A stretch of 64,000 bases of DNA from NCBI GenBank assembly GCA_922989275.2, contig OV277861.1, positions 14,408,540-14,472,539 of the forward strand, given 5' to 3'. The notes under the pieces are model-generated. The model was not told the DNA's origin. It ran no database searches and was given only the letters and a program-made list of their open reading frames with translations. This document shows positions 20,831-29,935 of the stretch, one piece after another. This stretch comes from Gari tellinella. Its lineage: Eukaryota > Mollusca > Bivalvia > Cardiida > Psammobiidae. Positions within the stretch are counted from its first letter, which is position 1, and each line of letters begins with the position of its first letter. The translations under genes were made by a program, and so were the position numbers.

Positions 20831-21541
20831 CGTTTAAAATAGGCTTGTTAGTTAATTATAATTGTGGATCTTGTTATGTATTTACGCTAGTTTTAGTACA
20901 TACAGTGATAATTTATTACTAAAAATATAGAATTTGAATAAATATCGATTTTTTCCACGTTTTCCCGATGAAGACCGTAGGTAATAATGTCTTAAACAGT
21001 AATCTCAGCCCTTTGTAATTACGTTACCCCACCCCGAATTTGACCCAATTTGACGAAGCCACTCAAACACAAACATCGGCTCAAATACCTCCGCTAAACG
21101 TACATGTACCTATAGGTCTATAAACGATTTTAATTCAAGAAATGATCTATTCTACCTATTCTGGGACAATTATTGCGGCTTAATAAACGTCCGTGTACTC
21201 ATCTTAGAAAATTCTAAAAAGTTAAGAGAGGGTCACAGTTTTCTCAAGTTTTGAGAAAATTCTATAGTAAATTTGAGAGTTGAGAATTTTCTTAGTTGTT
21301 TTCATCTTTCTAAGAGGGACTCCCCAAATACTTAGTTAAAATGTTCGAAAACTAAGACTTTATTGATTTTCTAAGAGTATATCGTTAAACTTAGTTAAAT
21401 TTGTCGAGTTTAGAATTTTCTTAGTTTTTGTCATTTTTTAAGAGTAAATCATCAAATACTTAGAGTAAATGGCCGAAAACTGAGAGAATATTGATTTACT
21501 TAGAGTAAAAGTTATCTTAGAGTGTTTCAGAATACGGGCCC

Positions 21542-21830
21542 AGAACTCTTCCAGCTGATTTGCGGAATGTTGGTGGCTCCATGATTGCCGGCTTGCGGAA
21601 GGTTGGTGGCTCCATGATTGCCGGCTTGCGGAAGGTTGGTGGCTCAATGATTGCCGGCTTGCGGAAGGTTGGTGGCTCCATGATTGCCAAGGTTAACTTG
21701 AAACAGTGATTAAAGAGCTTCTGTGGTCTCTCTCCACCTTTAATTAACTGGACGTCGCGATATGACTGAAATACTGTTAAAGCGCCGTAAACTCATCACA
21801 AATCCAAATCTAGTATAAGCTTTGAATGCT
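21542..21830 (+). mobile_element. SINE fragment with internal 33-bp expansion
   Basis: CTTCCAGCTGATTTGCGGAA begins the SINE body also seen at 34355. The segment GGTTGGTGGCTCCATGATTG is repeated four times with a 33-bp period (about 21550-21690). The tail reads GTCGCGATATGACTGAAATA then CTGTTAAAGCGCCGTAAAC, as in the full copy at 34290-34535. Confidence 0.8.
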
Positions 21831-22400
21831 TGATAAAAAATAAGGAAAAATGAACAATTCACAGAATGTGTCTATTCATGTGTCACACTATCAAATCTAA
21901 GTGAAATAGAACATAACAATTACAAATACTTTCCTATTCTACGCAATGGCCATTATTGGCTATCAATGGAGCACACATCTGCTAAAATTAATTGGAAAAG
22001 TTGAAACATGTTCTTAGCAATACTTAGCAAAAATAGAAACTTTACATTCTTTAGAGCCGATTTAAGCGATGGTTTAATGACGTTTCATGAAATATACGCA
22101 TATTTCATAAAGGAGTAATCGGTAAAGACCACATTCTCGCTAAGTTGTACCGCGCACGACGTAGCACGCTTTGAACTCCCGGGATTTAGCACTGACGGCG
22201 CGTTGACCTATTCAACGTTGATTTCAAGTTTATCTAATGCAACAGATGCACGCAGGCTTAAGCCAAACACCAAAAATCAAAGTTGTAAACATTTTTGTTT
22301 CAAACCTGAGATGCCACAGCTTTCTGAAAATCACAGAAATCAGACCATTTGGCATGCTTACAGCGGACGCGTCAGAAACTGATGTTGCGCGTCATTTCGC
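21831..22400. other. Unassigned sequence
   Basis: No recognised gene or element. Confidence 0.4.
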
Positions 22401-22409
22401 ACGCAAACG

Positions 22410-22790
22410 GTAGACAAAATCATGTGCTGACTACTCGTTACAGAGTTACTGGGTAGGTCCAGGATCGCCCAAGATCGTTGACGTCACGTAGAGACGACCG
22501 CACTCCTACGTTAACGTACCGACGTAACAGCTTCAACCAAGCAACGGTTACTTCTCGGCGTTTTTGGATCACTGCCGAGACAATAAAGAATCGTCTGTAG
22601 CAATGTCACGGTCCTAGCCGTACCCGCAGGCCGTATACTTGGCAGATCTTAACTGCACGTACAAGGCCCATAATAACGTCAACGCAGTATCACCAGATCT
22701 AAACCCCATAGAGTATGTATGGGTTAAACTTGGCGACGGGTGCCGAACAATTACCAGATTGACACGACCAACGATCTCAGACTACTCAAT
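22410..22790 (+). pseudogene. Tc1/mariner-like transposase remnant
   Basis: Frame 22688-22785 reads SPDLNPIEYVWVKLGDG, then CRTITRLTRPTISD. SPDLNPIE.VW is the C-terminal DD34E block of Tc1 transposases, its Glu being catalytic. Upstream, a shifted frame near 22430-22500 gives RVTG.VQDRPRS and TSRRDDRTLLR, the helix-turn-helix linker region of the same family. Most of the core between them is deleted or scrambled. Confidence 0.8.
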
Positions 22791-23229
22791 TACGAAAATT
22801 GCATGTCATCTCAAATGATGTCATTTGACGGTACATCAGAGAGGGTGTGTTGCTTGCATTTGTCGTGACGATGGGCATGCACGCAACTGAAGTGACTTTA
22901 TGCAAAAAGTCACTTAAAATGAAACCGGACAACGAATTAAAAACACATATTGCGTACACGTTCACATTTCTGATAATTTCTAAATCGACCCCTATACATT
23001 TTGACGTCAAATTACGACATGACGTTTGGAATTTTTTCATCACCATTGTCGAGAACTTGCAGACATTGATCCAGATTTTTGAATTACAATAAGTCTTCTG
23101 CAAAATTGTGTTTGTATACAGAATTGTACGCATCAGAATCGAATGTAAAGTTTCTATTTTTGCTGCGTATATATTGCTTGTATATCAAATATTGTCTATT
23201 TTGTATCATCATCTGAAATATTTAAGGAA

Positions 23230-24020
23230 TGAAACAAACTGATGACCCTAGTTTGCCATTTCTAGAAAATTTAACGAGACCTTTTGGCAGTATACATGCT
23301 GACAATATTTTAAAGAGGTTGAAGTATATTTGCTTGGGTTAGAGAACGAACAAGCAAAATATTACTAAGATGCCAATTTTAGCAATCAAGGAGACACATT
23401 TTGGGAGTGTCTGTTGTACAATGTAATATCACTTATTGGTTAACTCGGCCGAGACATTTTTCTATTGTTATATACATGCTGACAGGTCCGTCTAAAGACC
23501 CCACACGTCCGAAAACCTATCTAATCACTTGAAAGTGCAGCTCAAACTACTTGAATTCCTTTATATCTAATCAAATAAAGCGTATAAATGGCGAATTTTA
23601 GCTAAAATAATGAAAAAATGTTAAATACAAATTAACTCTACGATGTTTTTCACTCGTACAAACTTAAAACATCAATACACAGTTACTTCTTGATATTAAC
23701 CCTATATCCACCAGCCTTTTCCTGGTTCTGAAGAGATGTGCCCACTTAAAACGTATAAAAAGTAAAGCAGAATGTGCCTTAAGGCCTGCTTTAAATTTAC
23801 ATCTTCTAGAATAAGGAAAACTTGTTTTTAAAAGCTGTTTTGGGAGGTTTTGAGAGGCTTGGGGAGGTTTGGGGTCTTTAGACGGACCGCATGCTGACTA
23901 CTTTTTAAAATCGGTACACTTGTTTGAGTTAAAGAGTGGACAAACAAAAGTTTACGGACGGAGAAAAAGATACAGACAGACATCGCCACAATGTAATACG
24001 TTCCGTCTGACGACGGGCTT
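23230..24020 (-). repeat. 'CTTGCTGAAAATG'-type repeat, inverted, interrupted
   Basis: GTTAGAGAACGAACAAGC near 23340 and AGTTAAAGAGTGGACAAACA near 23930 are the reverse complement of the GTCCGCTCTCTAACTC start of the array at 2990. It is interrupted by the hAT-like element 23483-23889. Confidence 0.6.
23483..23889. mobile_element. hAT-like MITE with 8-bp duplication
   Basis: Inverted ends AGGTCCGTCTAAAGACCCC and GGGGTCTTTAGACGGACC. CATGCTGA occurs directly before (23475-23482) and after (23890-23897). Nested inside near 23698-23815 is a decayed GCAGAATGTGCCTTAAGG hairpin MITE. Confidence 0.75.
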
Positions 24021-24329
24021 ATAAAAAGAGTGGATCAAGAACAATTAGGAATAGAAAGGACACCGAACTTGGGACGTGTACATCTGTGAAAGATGGAGGC
24101 AACAACTTTCACTACCACCAAAACATTCAGTGACTCATGTAAAATATTGTACAAAAAAAATGAAAATATGTGGCGTGATATATCACATAAAATGAAATAA
24201 TTATGAAAGTGGTTATGCTTGCGACGCGCCAGACAGGTAGACACTAGATTGATAGAATACATAACACATTAACGCTGTGTGCAGGTCTAGTTATGCACAG
24301 CTGCGCCGAATATGCTATATTAGACAGTA

Positions 24330-24775
24330 CCTTTCCCCTGAACTACAAAGAGTTTGGTCAATTATTTGGTCACATCTAAAATTGACTACTGAAACTCACC
24401 GCTAAATGAGATTCCCCAAAACTCTCTACGAAAACTGCAGCGTGTGCAACATACAGCAGCCCGTATCCTCGGTACAATCACATCACTCCAGTCTTGAAGG
24501 AACTTCACTGGCTTCCAGTTCATCACAAACTTGAATTCATAATGTATATTAACCTCGAAGAGAGTTGAGGTCTGCGAGTAAATCGATAACGCTTGTTGTG
24601 CCGAGAAGTCATTTGGTGAAGTTTGGGGATAGAAGTTCCATGCATGCAGTCCCAATGCTCTGGAATACTCTACCATCAGACATCAGAGATGCGAGCTCAC
24701 TTGCAGTCTTCAAAAATGTCTGAATACACACTTCTTGAATATTTATTATAAGAACACTTTATGAAATGGATGACT
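24330..24775 (+). pseudogene. LINE RT C-terminal relic
   Basis: Mixed frames give a QRVQHTAARILGTITSLQS-like block followed by LKELHWLPVHHKL-type text. From about 24600, GDRSSMHAVPMLWNTLPSDI then RDASSLAVFKNV appears, the usual C-terminus of CR1/L2-like ORF2 proteins. Several stops and shifts are present. Confidence 0.7.
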
Positions 24776-25101
24776 GCTACATCTGGGACATGTTCTTGCT
24801 GTAGTGTATGTGGGTCTAAATGGGAGTTCTGGAGTTGTACCGTTTGTCCGTGCCTGTTTGGTGGATCTTGATGGTAGGGATTGCCCCTGGTCTTTTTGAA
24901 ACCGACTGGCTTTGGGTCTGCGGTATAATTCAAGAACAGCTTCTTATCTTGATGTTTTATAAAGTAAGCGTGTAATTTCAGCCATGAATTATGTAGGTCT
25001 CGCGGGTGTGGTGGAGAGGTTGGATGACTGCTACTCCACGGATGTGCTTATTCTGTACATGTTATGGGTCTAATTTGGAGTTCTGGGGTTGTACCATCGA
25101 C
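24770..25101 (+). repeat. Duplicated LINE 3' flank
   Basis: GGATGACTGCTAC, ATGTGGGTCTAA-type text, GGAGTTCTGG.GTTGTACC and TGG.GGATCTTGATGGTAGGG occur twice (24770-24950 and 24995-25450). The second copy is split by the tail element 25102-25386, so the first is its empty site. Confidence 0.7.
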
Positions 25102-25386
25102 CAATAAATAAATACGAAAGACTCAAGCAGGAAACGCAACACAAATAATACACCCACCTCTCAAGTAGAACACACACACAGTCATACCATAACAAACACA
25201 CACACACACACACACGCACACTCCCATTCCTTCATCTACACACTAAATAGAAAACAACACGCAAGACAAACATAAAGCAAAGTGAACATAGGAGCCCGCC
25301 TTGGTACGGTCAGTAGCAATCAATAATTAATTATAAATTAATCATTAACTACCACTGGGGGGGTTAAACCTGGGTTTAGGGGCGCC
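25102..25386 (-). mobile_element. 3'-tail copy of the YLDD retroelement
   Basis: Reverse complement of about 6615-6873, from AATAAATAAATACGAAAG to GTTTAGGGGCGCC. The paralogous site near 24850 lacks it. A short, 5'-truncated retro-insertion with the same 3' end as the longer copy. Confidence 0.8.
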
Positions 25387-25843
25387 TGCCTGGTGGACCT
25401 TGATGGTAGGGATACGACTCTGATCTCTTTCGAAACCAGCTGGCGGGGGTCTGTGGTATAGTTCTTGGACAGCTTTCACCATTTATTTTAATCATGTCAT
25501 TGATCTTTTAAATAGTTGACTCATTTTAAAGTTGGTTTTACAAACTATTCATAAATTATTTTATATAATTTGGGTGATAAAATTGAAAGGGTTTCCCTTG
25601 TTCGGAATTTGTTTCCATGTAAATCCATAAAGTATCATGTTTATCTAAATGTAGCTATATGTCTTTTCTCGCTTTGTAGGTACATTTGTGTAATTCCATG
25701 TGAAGTGCTTTTGAACGCACAACCCCTGTACGAAAAGACCGCTATATAAATTTGGTATACTAATTATAATAATATCATCGGCCAATACTTTGGGGCGATA
25801 AGATCGGATCCGATGATTTAAGAGCGTTGACATTGGACGACAT

Positions 25844-26047
25844 TTGTTTGAAGTGGAAAGTCATAGACGAATCGAGATAAAGCAGCGTAGGACATCACTA
25901 AACAGGGACGAAGAACTGGAGTTACCATGGGTGTTTGACGGTGTCCTCACAGCACGTGACCATCTTGTGACCACTCATCGATCATGTGAACTATGTGAAA
26001 TCTGCCAACGAAGGGTATGTAACATGTCCGACAATTCTACGATAAAG
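25844..26047 (+). other. Possible unrecognised exon
   Basis: An open frame encodes RTSLNRDEELELPWVFDGVL, then TARDHLVTTHRSCELC and EICQRRVCNMSDNSTIK, with four cysteines in two pairs, and runs into a good splice donor, AAAG|GTAAGAAC. No acceptor is convincing and no family is recognised. Confidence 0.25.
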
Positions 26048-26283
26048 GTAAGAACATATTTCTCCAATTTTAAAGCAATATCTACTCATGTTTAAATTAG
26101 TATGAATGTGTCAATTTTTAGGTAAATTGAAGTGGAAAAATCGAAATAATAAATACAAACCTGTGTATCAACATGCATTCGAACACGGATTGTTGTTGAG
26201 ATGCTACGGCCTCGTGATTTATTTGCTGCACATCTCAACTCCTAGTTGTGTTCTATTGCAAGATAAAACACTGGTTTGACTTT

Positions 26284-26289
26284 TTTATT
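26284..26289 (-). terminator. Poly(A) signal of the IgGFc-type gene
   Basis: AATAAA on the minus strand, about 10 nt after the stop codon. Confidence 0.55.
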
Positions 26290-26297
26290 TCTTAGAA

Positions 26298-27448
26298 CTA
26301 AGGCAGAGTGAACCACGATTGAGAATAAATTCCCTTAAAAGAGATATACGCTCCGAATGGTGTTCCGTCAGTTGTGTATATTACATTTGTTCCATTTGTT
26401 AGTTGTTTGTATAATACCGTGTATATTCCCCTTCCGGTGGCGGGCACAGTAGTGTTTTCGACGGCGACAAACGTCTCATTATTGAGTCGTAAACGTGTTA
26501 TTGGTGCCAGGTATGACGGAAATAAGATCATCAGAATACACTGAAAATTAGTGTCGTCAGGCACGTATAGTTTGTACTTTGATTTATACTGAGACAACCC
26601 TGGTACAATAAGCATTGCTCTTATATAGTTGACTCTAAAAACAAGATCAGACACTCCAACAGAATAGGCAGCGACCATTATTTGTTTTGAGGCAGAAATA
26701 GCAATAGGCTCACCACTTAACTTAAACAGTCTCACTGACAAACGGTTTAGAAGTAAAGACATCCCATTAGACATGCTTATTTCTGTATTGTTGTAGACTG
26801 CCACTATTTTCAGATGATATTCATAATCGGGATATGAGTAAGATACAATAAATTCTCTCTGCAGTTCTCTTATCGGAGGCATTTGCTCATACATAGCATC
26901 GCACCAAAACCACGTAAAAGACAAACATTGAACCTGAACAAATACTGCAATATTTTCAGATGCCGTTATCAATGTTCCGGATATGTCTTCTTCTTCACCA
27001 TGACGGTACATCTGGTAGCGGTCTAACTTCAGAGTTATCTCATTTCCGTTATTCAAGACGATATTCAAACGTGTGTTGTTCACAGTTCCCACAACAACAA
27101 ACTGAGCTTTCGAACTATATGTGTCATATATAGATAGTAACGTATACTCAGTAGAAAGATGGCTCATAGGTAAAATTGAGCTTCCACCGTATTCAAATAA
27201 ACCCATTTCAACATAAACGTCAATTGGTGTATCTGATTCTAAAGTGATTCCAAATGGAAACATGCCGTATTCTTCTGGTCCTTTAAAATAATCGCCAATT
27301 TCAATTTCAGGTCCATTGTTTACCTCTGTTTCATGCCAATAATCCAATAAGGGTTGTGTCAGAGTGACGGTAGTAGGATGCGACGATACAATATATACGT
27401 ATACCGGACGGCAGCTTTGCATACAAGCAAACGTGAATGACGTAGCAC
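26298..27448 (-). CDS. Terminal exon: IgGFc-binding N-terminal-type domain
   Basis: Encodes 382 residues plus stop. The acceptor TTTCATTCCTTGTAG|GT at 27449 precedes ATSFTFACMQSC, so the coding sequence extends upstream of the first in-exon Met. Family signatures are repeated beta-strand blocks: SGTLITASENIAVFVQVQ, YEQMPPIRELQREFIVSY, LKIVAVYNNTEISMSNG, AISASKQIMVAAYSVG and FSPYLAPI-like text near the end. This pattern matches the IgGFc-binding protein N-terminal domain family, which is expanded in molluscs and found in secreted, mucus-like or immune-related proteins. No membrane segment is seen. The reading phase (2 nt then GCT) fits exon 36881-37163 exactly, giving a predicted 477-residue secreted protein if no middle exon exists. 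A poly(A) signal follows the stop. Confidence 0.8.
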
Positions 27449-27465
27449 CTACAAGGAATGAAATA

Positions 27466-27635
27466 CAGCCGAACTTCGATATTACGACCTCGTTTAACTC
27501 GAACTATCCGATAGTTCGATATATGAACTGCGTTATTTCATGCTCGGTTAAGTCAAACATACCCATATTTCAAAGTTAAAACGTGGCCTAGGGTATGTTC
27601 GACAAAACCGACTTCGAGATATCGAAGTTCGACTA
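27466..27635. mobile_element. pogo/Tigger-like MITE, family 1, copy c
   Basis: CAGCCGAACTTCGATATTAC end and complement, TA flanks at 27464-27465 and 27636-27637. Sits in the intron just upstream of the terminal exon's acceptor. Confidence 0.8.
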
Positions 27636-27689
27636 TACAATAAATAGAATAATAAATTCATTTGGGTTAATATGAAATATATATCACGA

Positions 27690-27765
27690 GAATTGGTTGA
27701 TATCTTATTAAAAGACGAGTCTGCAGGACGAGTCTTTTAACCTGAAAACAACCAATTGGAAGGAT
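27690..27765. repeat. Imperfect foldback
   Basis: GAATTGGTTG and CAACCAATTGG with inner TTAAAAGACGAGTC and GACGAGTCTTTTAA. Note that GACGAGTC is repeated directly around CTGCAG. Confidence 0.55.
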
Positions 27766-27819
27766 GCTTTTTTTATATCCATCAGAAGGAATTGATTATT
27801 CTTTTTATGATATACATTT

Positions 27820-28060
27820 TAAAGTCCCATTATGTGTTCAGACCTTTTTAATGTCTGAAATACAGCATCGATTAATAATAATGTTTGAACATTCTTATTG
27901 GCCAAGCAGATCTTTGAAATGTTGAAGACGGACCTAACTCACAAAAAGGGAGATTTAAAACCATGATAATAAACCGAAAAAAGCACTTCTGACATAAGCA
28001 ATACTACACGGCTTAGTGTTACGTGATACGACCGGGATCAACTACACTGTGTGCACACGT
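27820..28060 (+). repeat. Dispersed repeat, second copy
   Basis: Partner of 2722-2965 (AAAGTCCCATTATGTG, GAAGACGGACCTAACTCA, CACGGCTTAGTGTTACGTGA). Confidence 0.7.
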
Positions 28061-28110
28061 ACCGGGATATTGCTATAAAATTAGCTACATTGGCACACAA
28101 CGGTTGTTAA

Positions 28111-28340
28111 CCCTTTCATAATCAAATTATTCGGGAGATATTTACCCCTTCACCGCTTTATTGTCGTCTGCTTCATTATTGTTTATTCATTAAAGTTAGA
28201 TTTAAGGTTGTGTGACTTTATAAATGTCGATAAGTGTGCCAAACAGTTTAGGTCCTGACTAGACGCTGCGTAACGCGGCGTCTGGTCAGGACCCAAACTG
28301 TTTTAAAACGCGCTTTAAAGTGCCATTGAGAGTGAAAGGG
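28111..28340. mobile_element. TTAA-type hairpin MITE
   Basis: TTAA 28107-28110, right side TTAG 28341-28344; ends CCCTTTCATAATC and GAGAGTGAAAGGG. Palindrome at 28241-28301: GGTCCTGACTAGACGCTGCG, TAACGCGGCGTCTGGTCAGG, ACC. Contains TTGTCGTCTGCTT. Confidence 0.8.
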
Positions 28341-28812
28341 TTAGACGAAAGCAACGAGGATAAGTATATATGCGCATTTTAGGTGCCCACCGTGAGGTGT
28401 GTGCCCTATAGTAATCGCCCTGTCCATCCCATAGGGGTCCGTAACGCTTTCTAGTTTCTACACACTATATATATACTAACAAGGGGTGCAACTCTCTGAT
28501 TGGACATTCGTACACCACAAGTATAAAAAAGTCTGTAACTCTATCAATTACATGGTATACTCATAATTCGTTCGACTATTGAAAGCTAAGACATGTGTCT
28601 ACTAATTTAATACACTCTTCTAAACATTTCTTATGCATTTCGCCAATTTCAAGAACAATTTTCTCCAAAGCTGACGTCTTTTTTTGATTCTCGACTGACG
28701 CTCGTTCACCCGGGTCTCACTATATCACAGCGATAACCTGGTGATGTACAGTTCAAAACATGGCATGATTCAATAAAACGACCCAAGTCTATCACTAACC
28801 TTCGGGTTTTAA

Positions 28813-29056
28813 CCCTTTACCCAATAGCCTGTTTCTAGTTTTGAAGATAGGTGGCTACTTAAAGCAGGTTGAAAGAAAAGCAGAATGTGCCTTAAGGCAC
28901 ATTCTGCTTTGCTTTCAGCCTGCTTTAAGCTTTTATCTGCAAGGAAACTAAAAATAATTGTTATGAATTATATTCATGACTGTATAAATTGGAACTATTT
29001 TCTTCAGCGGAAGAATAAATTAAATGCGCTAAAAGTCGCTTCTATTGGGGAAAGGG
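28813..29056. mobile_element. TTAA MITE 1 in left arm (GCAGAATG hairpin)
   Basis: TTAA 28809-28812 and 29057-29060. Ends CCCTTTACCCAATAGCCTG and ATTGGGGAAAGGG. Perfect centre at 28858-28935: GCAGAATGTGCC-TTAA-GGCACATTCTGC between AGCAGGTTGAAAG and its complement. The right arm of the composite has a single TTAA at 35077-35080 in its place. Confidence 0.85.
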
Positions 29057-29060
29057 TTAA

Positions 29061-29597
29061 AGCGACTCGCAACCAGATGGTGCATTAAAAATAGTCATTT
29101 GTAAATATGTGTCAAACGCTTATATAAATGGTAAAGAATTAGTTTAGGATAAGAAATTCTGTTTAAAAAAATGTATTTCAATAAAAAAAAATATCGGTCT
29201 CTGGTGGGATTCGAACCCGGGGCCCGGCATTGGCGGACAGAAGGCAAAATAGGGGAAACCACTTAGACCAATGGACCACGGAACTATCCGTTTATCTCGG
29301 ATCGATTTAACGTATTTCAATGTATAGCGATCGAAAGTGCATACAACTTCGTAATTCGGCTCGTGTTTATGTCTGAGCCCGTGTAGAGAAGCAACAACAA
29401 CAACTATACCGTCTACTAGTCGGTATAGAAAAACGATGGAAAATATCTAAAAATCTAAGATTCGGTGACGATTCTTGAGACTTTTTTTGGACTGATCATA
29501 TTTTTTTAATGTCAGAAGGCAAATAATGCCACAAATTTGCTTTTATTTGAGTATTTTATTTTATTTTGACAAGTACACCATCCGGTTGCGAGTCCCT
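29061..29597 (-). mobile_element. TTAA MITE 2 with an internal tRNA-like unit
   Basis: TTAA 29057-29060 and 29598-29601. Ends AGCGACTCGCAACCAGATGG and CCATCCGGTTGCGAGTCCCT are inverted. A second copy in opposite orientation lies at 45852-46376; both have a Pol III-type tRNA-like block at the same place (here 29197-29284). Absent from the right arm. Confidence 0.85.
29197..29284 (-). other. tRNA-like Pol III unit inside MITE 2
   Basis: Minus strand: TCCGTGGTCCATTGGTCTAA (A-box region), CCCGGGTTCGAATCCCACCA (B-box and T arm), then a T-rich run. Spacing between boxes fits a class II tRNA (Leu/Ser-like) or a tRNA-derived SINE head. The acceptor stem is not convincing. Confidence 0.55.
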
Positions 29598-29601
29598 TTA
29601 A

Positions 29602-29935
29602 GTCCTCAGCGTCAAAGTGGTGTTGTAAAATGAGCGATATTTCCGAGTTACTTTCACTTCGTCGAGGAGTAGCCATTTTGCCTGAAGAGTTACAAGTGCG
29701 GTGGAACAAATAACCCCAAACCATAAAACCCCTACAAACCACAAAACACAGAAAACCCTACATTGGGGGTATTTTACTGCCGGAACCCCCACTAGAACAA
29801 TAACTGTTGTTTTTTGAAGGTGAAATATGTGCATATAATACACAATTATTAAGTTTCTACACTATTGTACCTATATAAAATAATTACTTGATAATGGGAG
29901 ATTTCAATTACCCCTCAATACTGCGGAACAATCTG
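29602..29935 (+). repeat. Second paired block of the composite, left
   Basis: GTCCTCAGCGTCAAAGTGG, GAGTTACTTTCACTTCGTCG and ACCCCAAACCATAAAACCCC are mirrored at 34683-35076. The right copy has about 60 extra bases near 34925-34980. Confidence 0.8.

Larger units (their letters stand above)
19287..21541. mobile_element. 2.25-kb long-inverted-repeat element
   Basis: Ends GGGCCCGTATTCTGAAACA and TGTTTCAGAATACGGGCCC. Long arms follow: the left arm runs to about 19830 and the right arm from about 20757. They share ATTGTCCCAGAATAGGTAGA, TAATAAATTATCACTGTATG, TTATAATTAACTAACAAGCC and a tRNA-like block (19717-19789 and 20757-20830). The centre is filled by hairpin MITEs. No transposase frame survives. 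The GGGCCCGTATTC end recalls PIF/Harbinger-like termini, but I could not fix a target duplication. Confidence 0.75.

Noticed and set aside
22786..23133. 115- and 81-codon ORFs on opposite strands
   Set aside because: No motif, strands overlap, and they adjoin a dead Tc1 relic.
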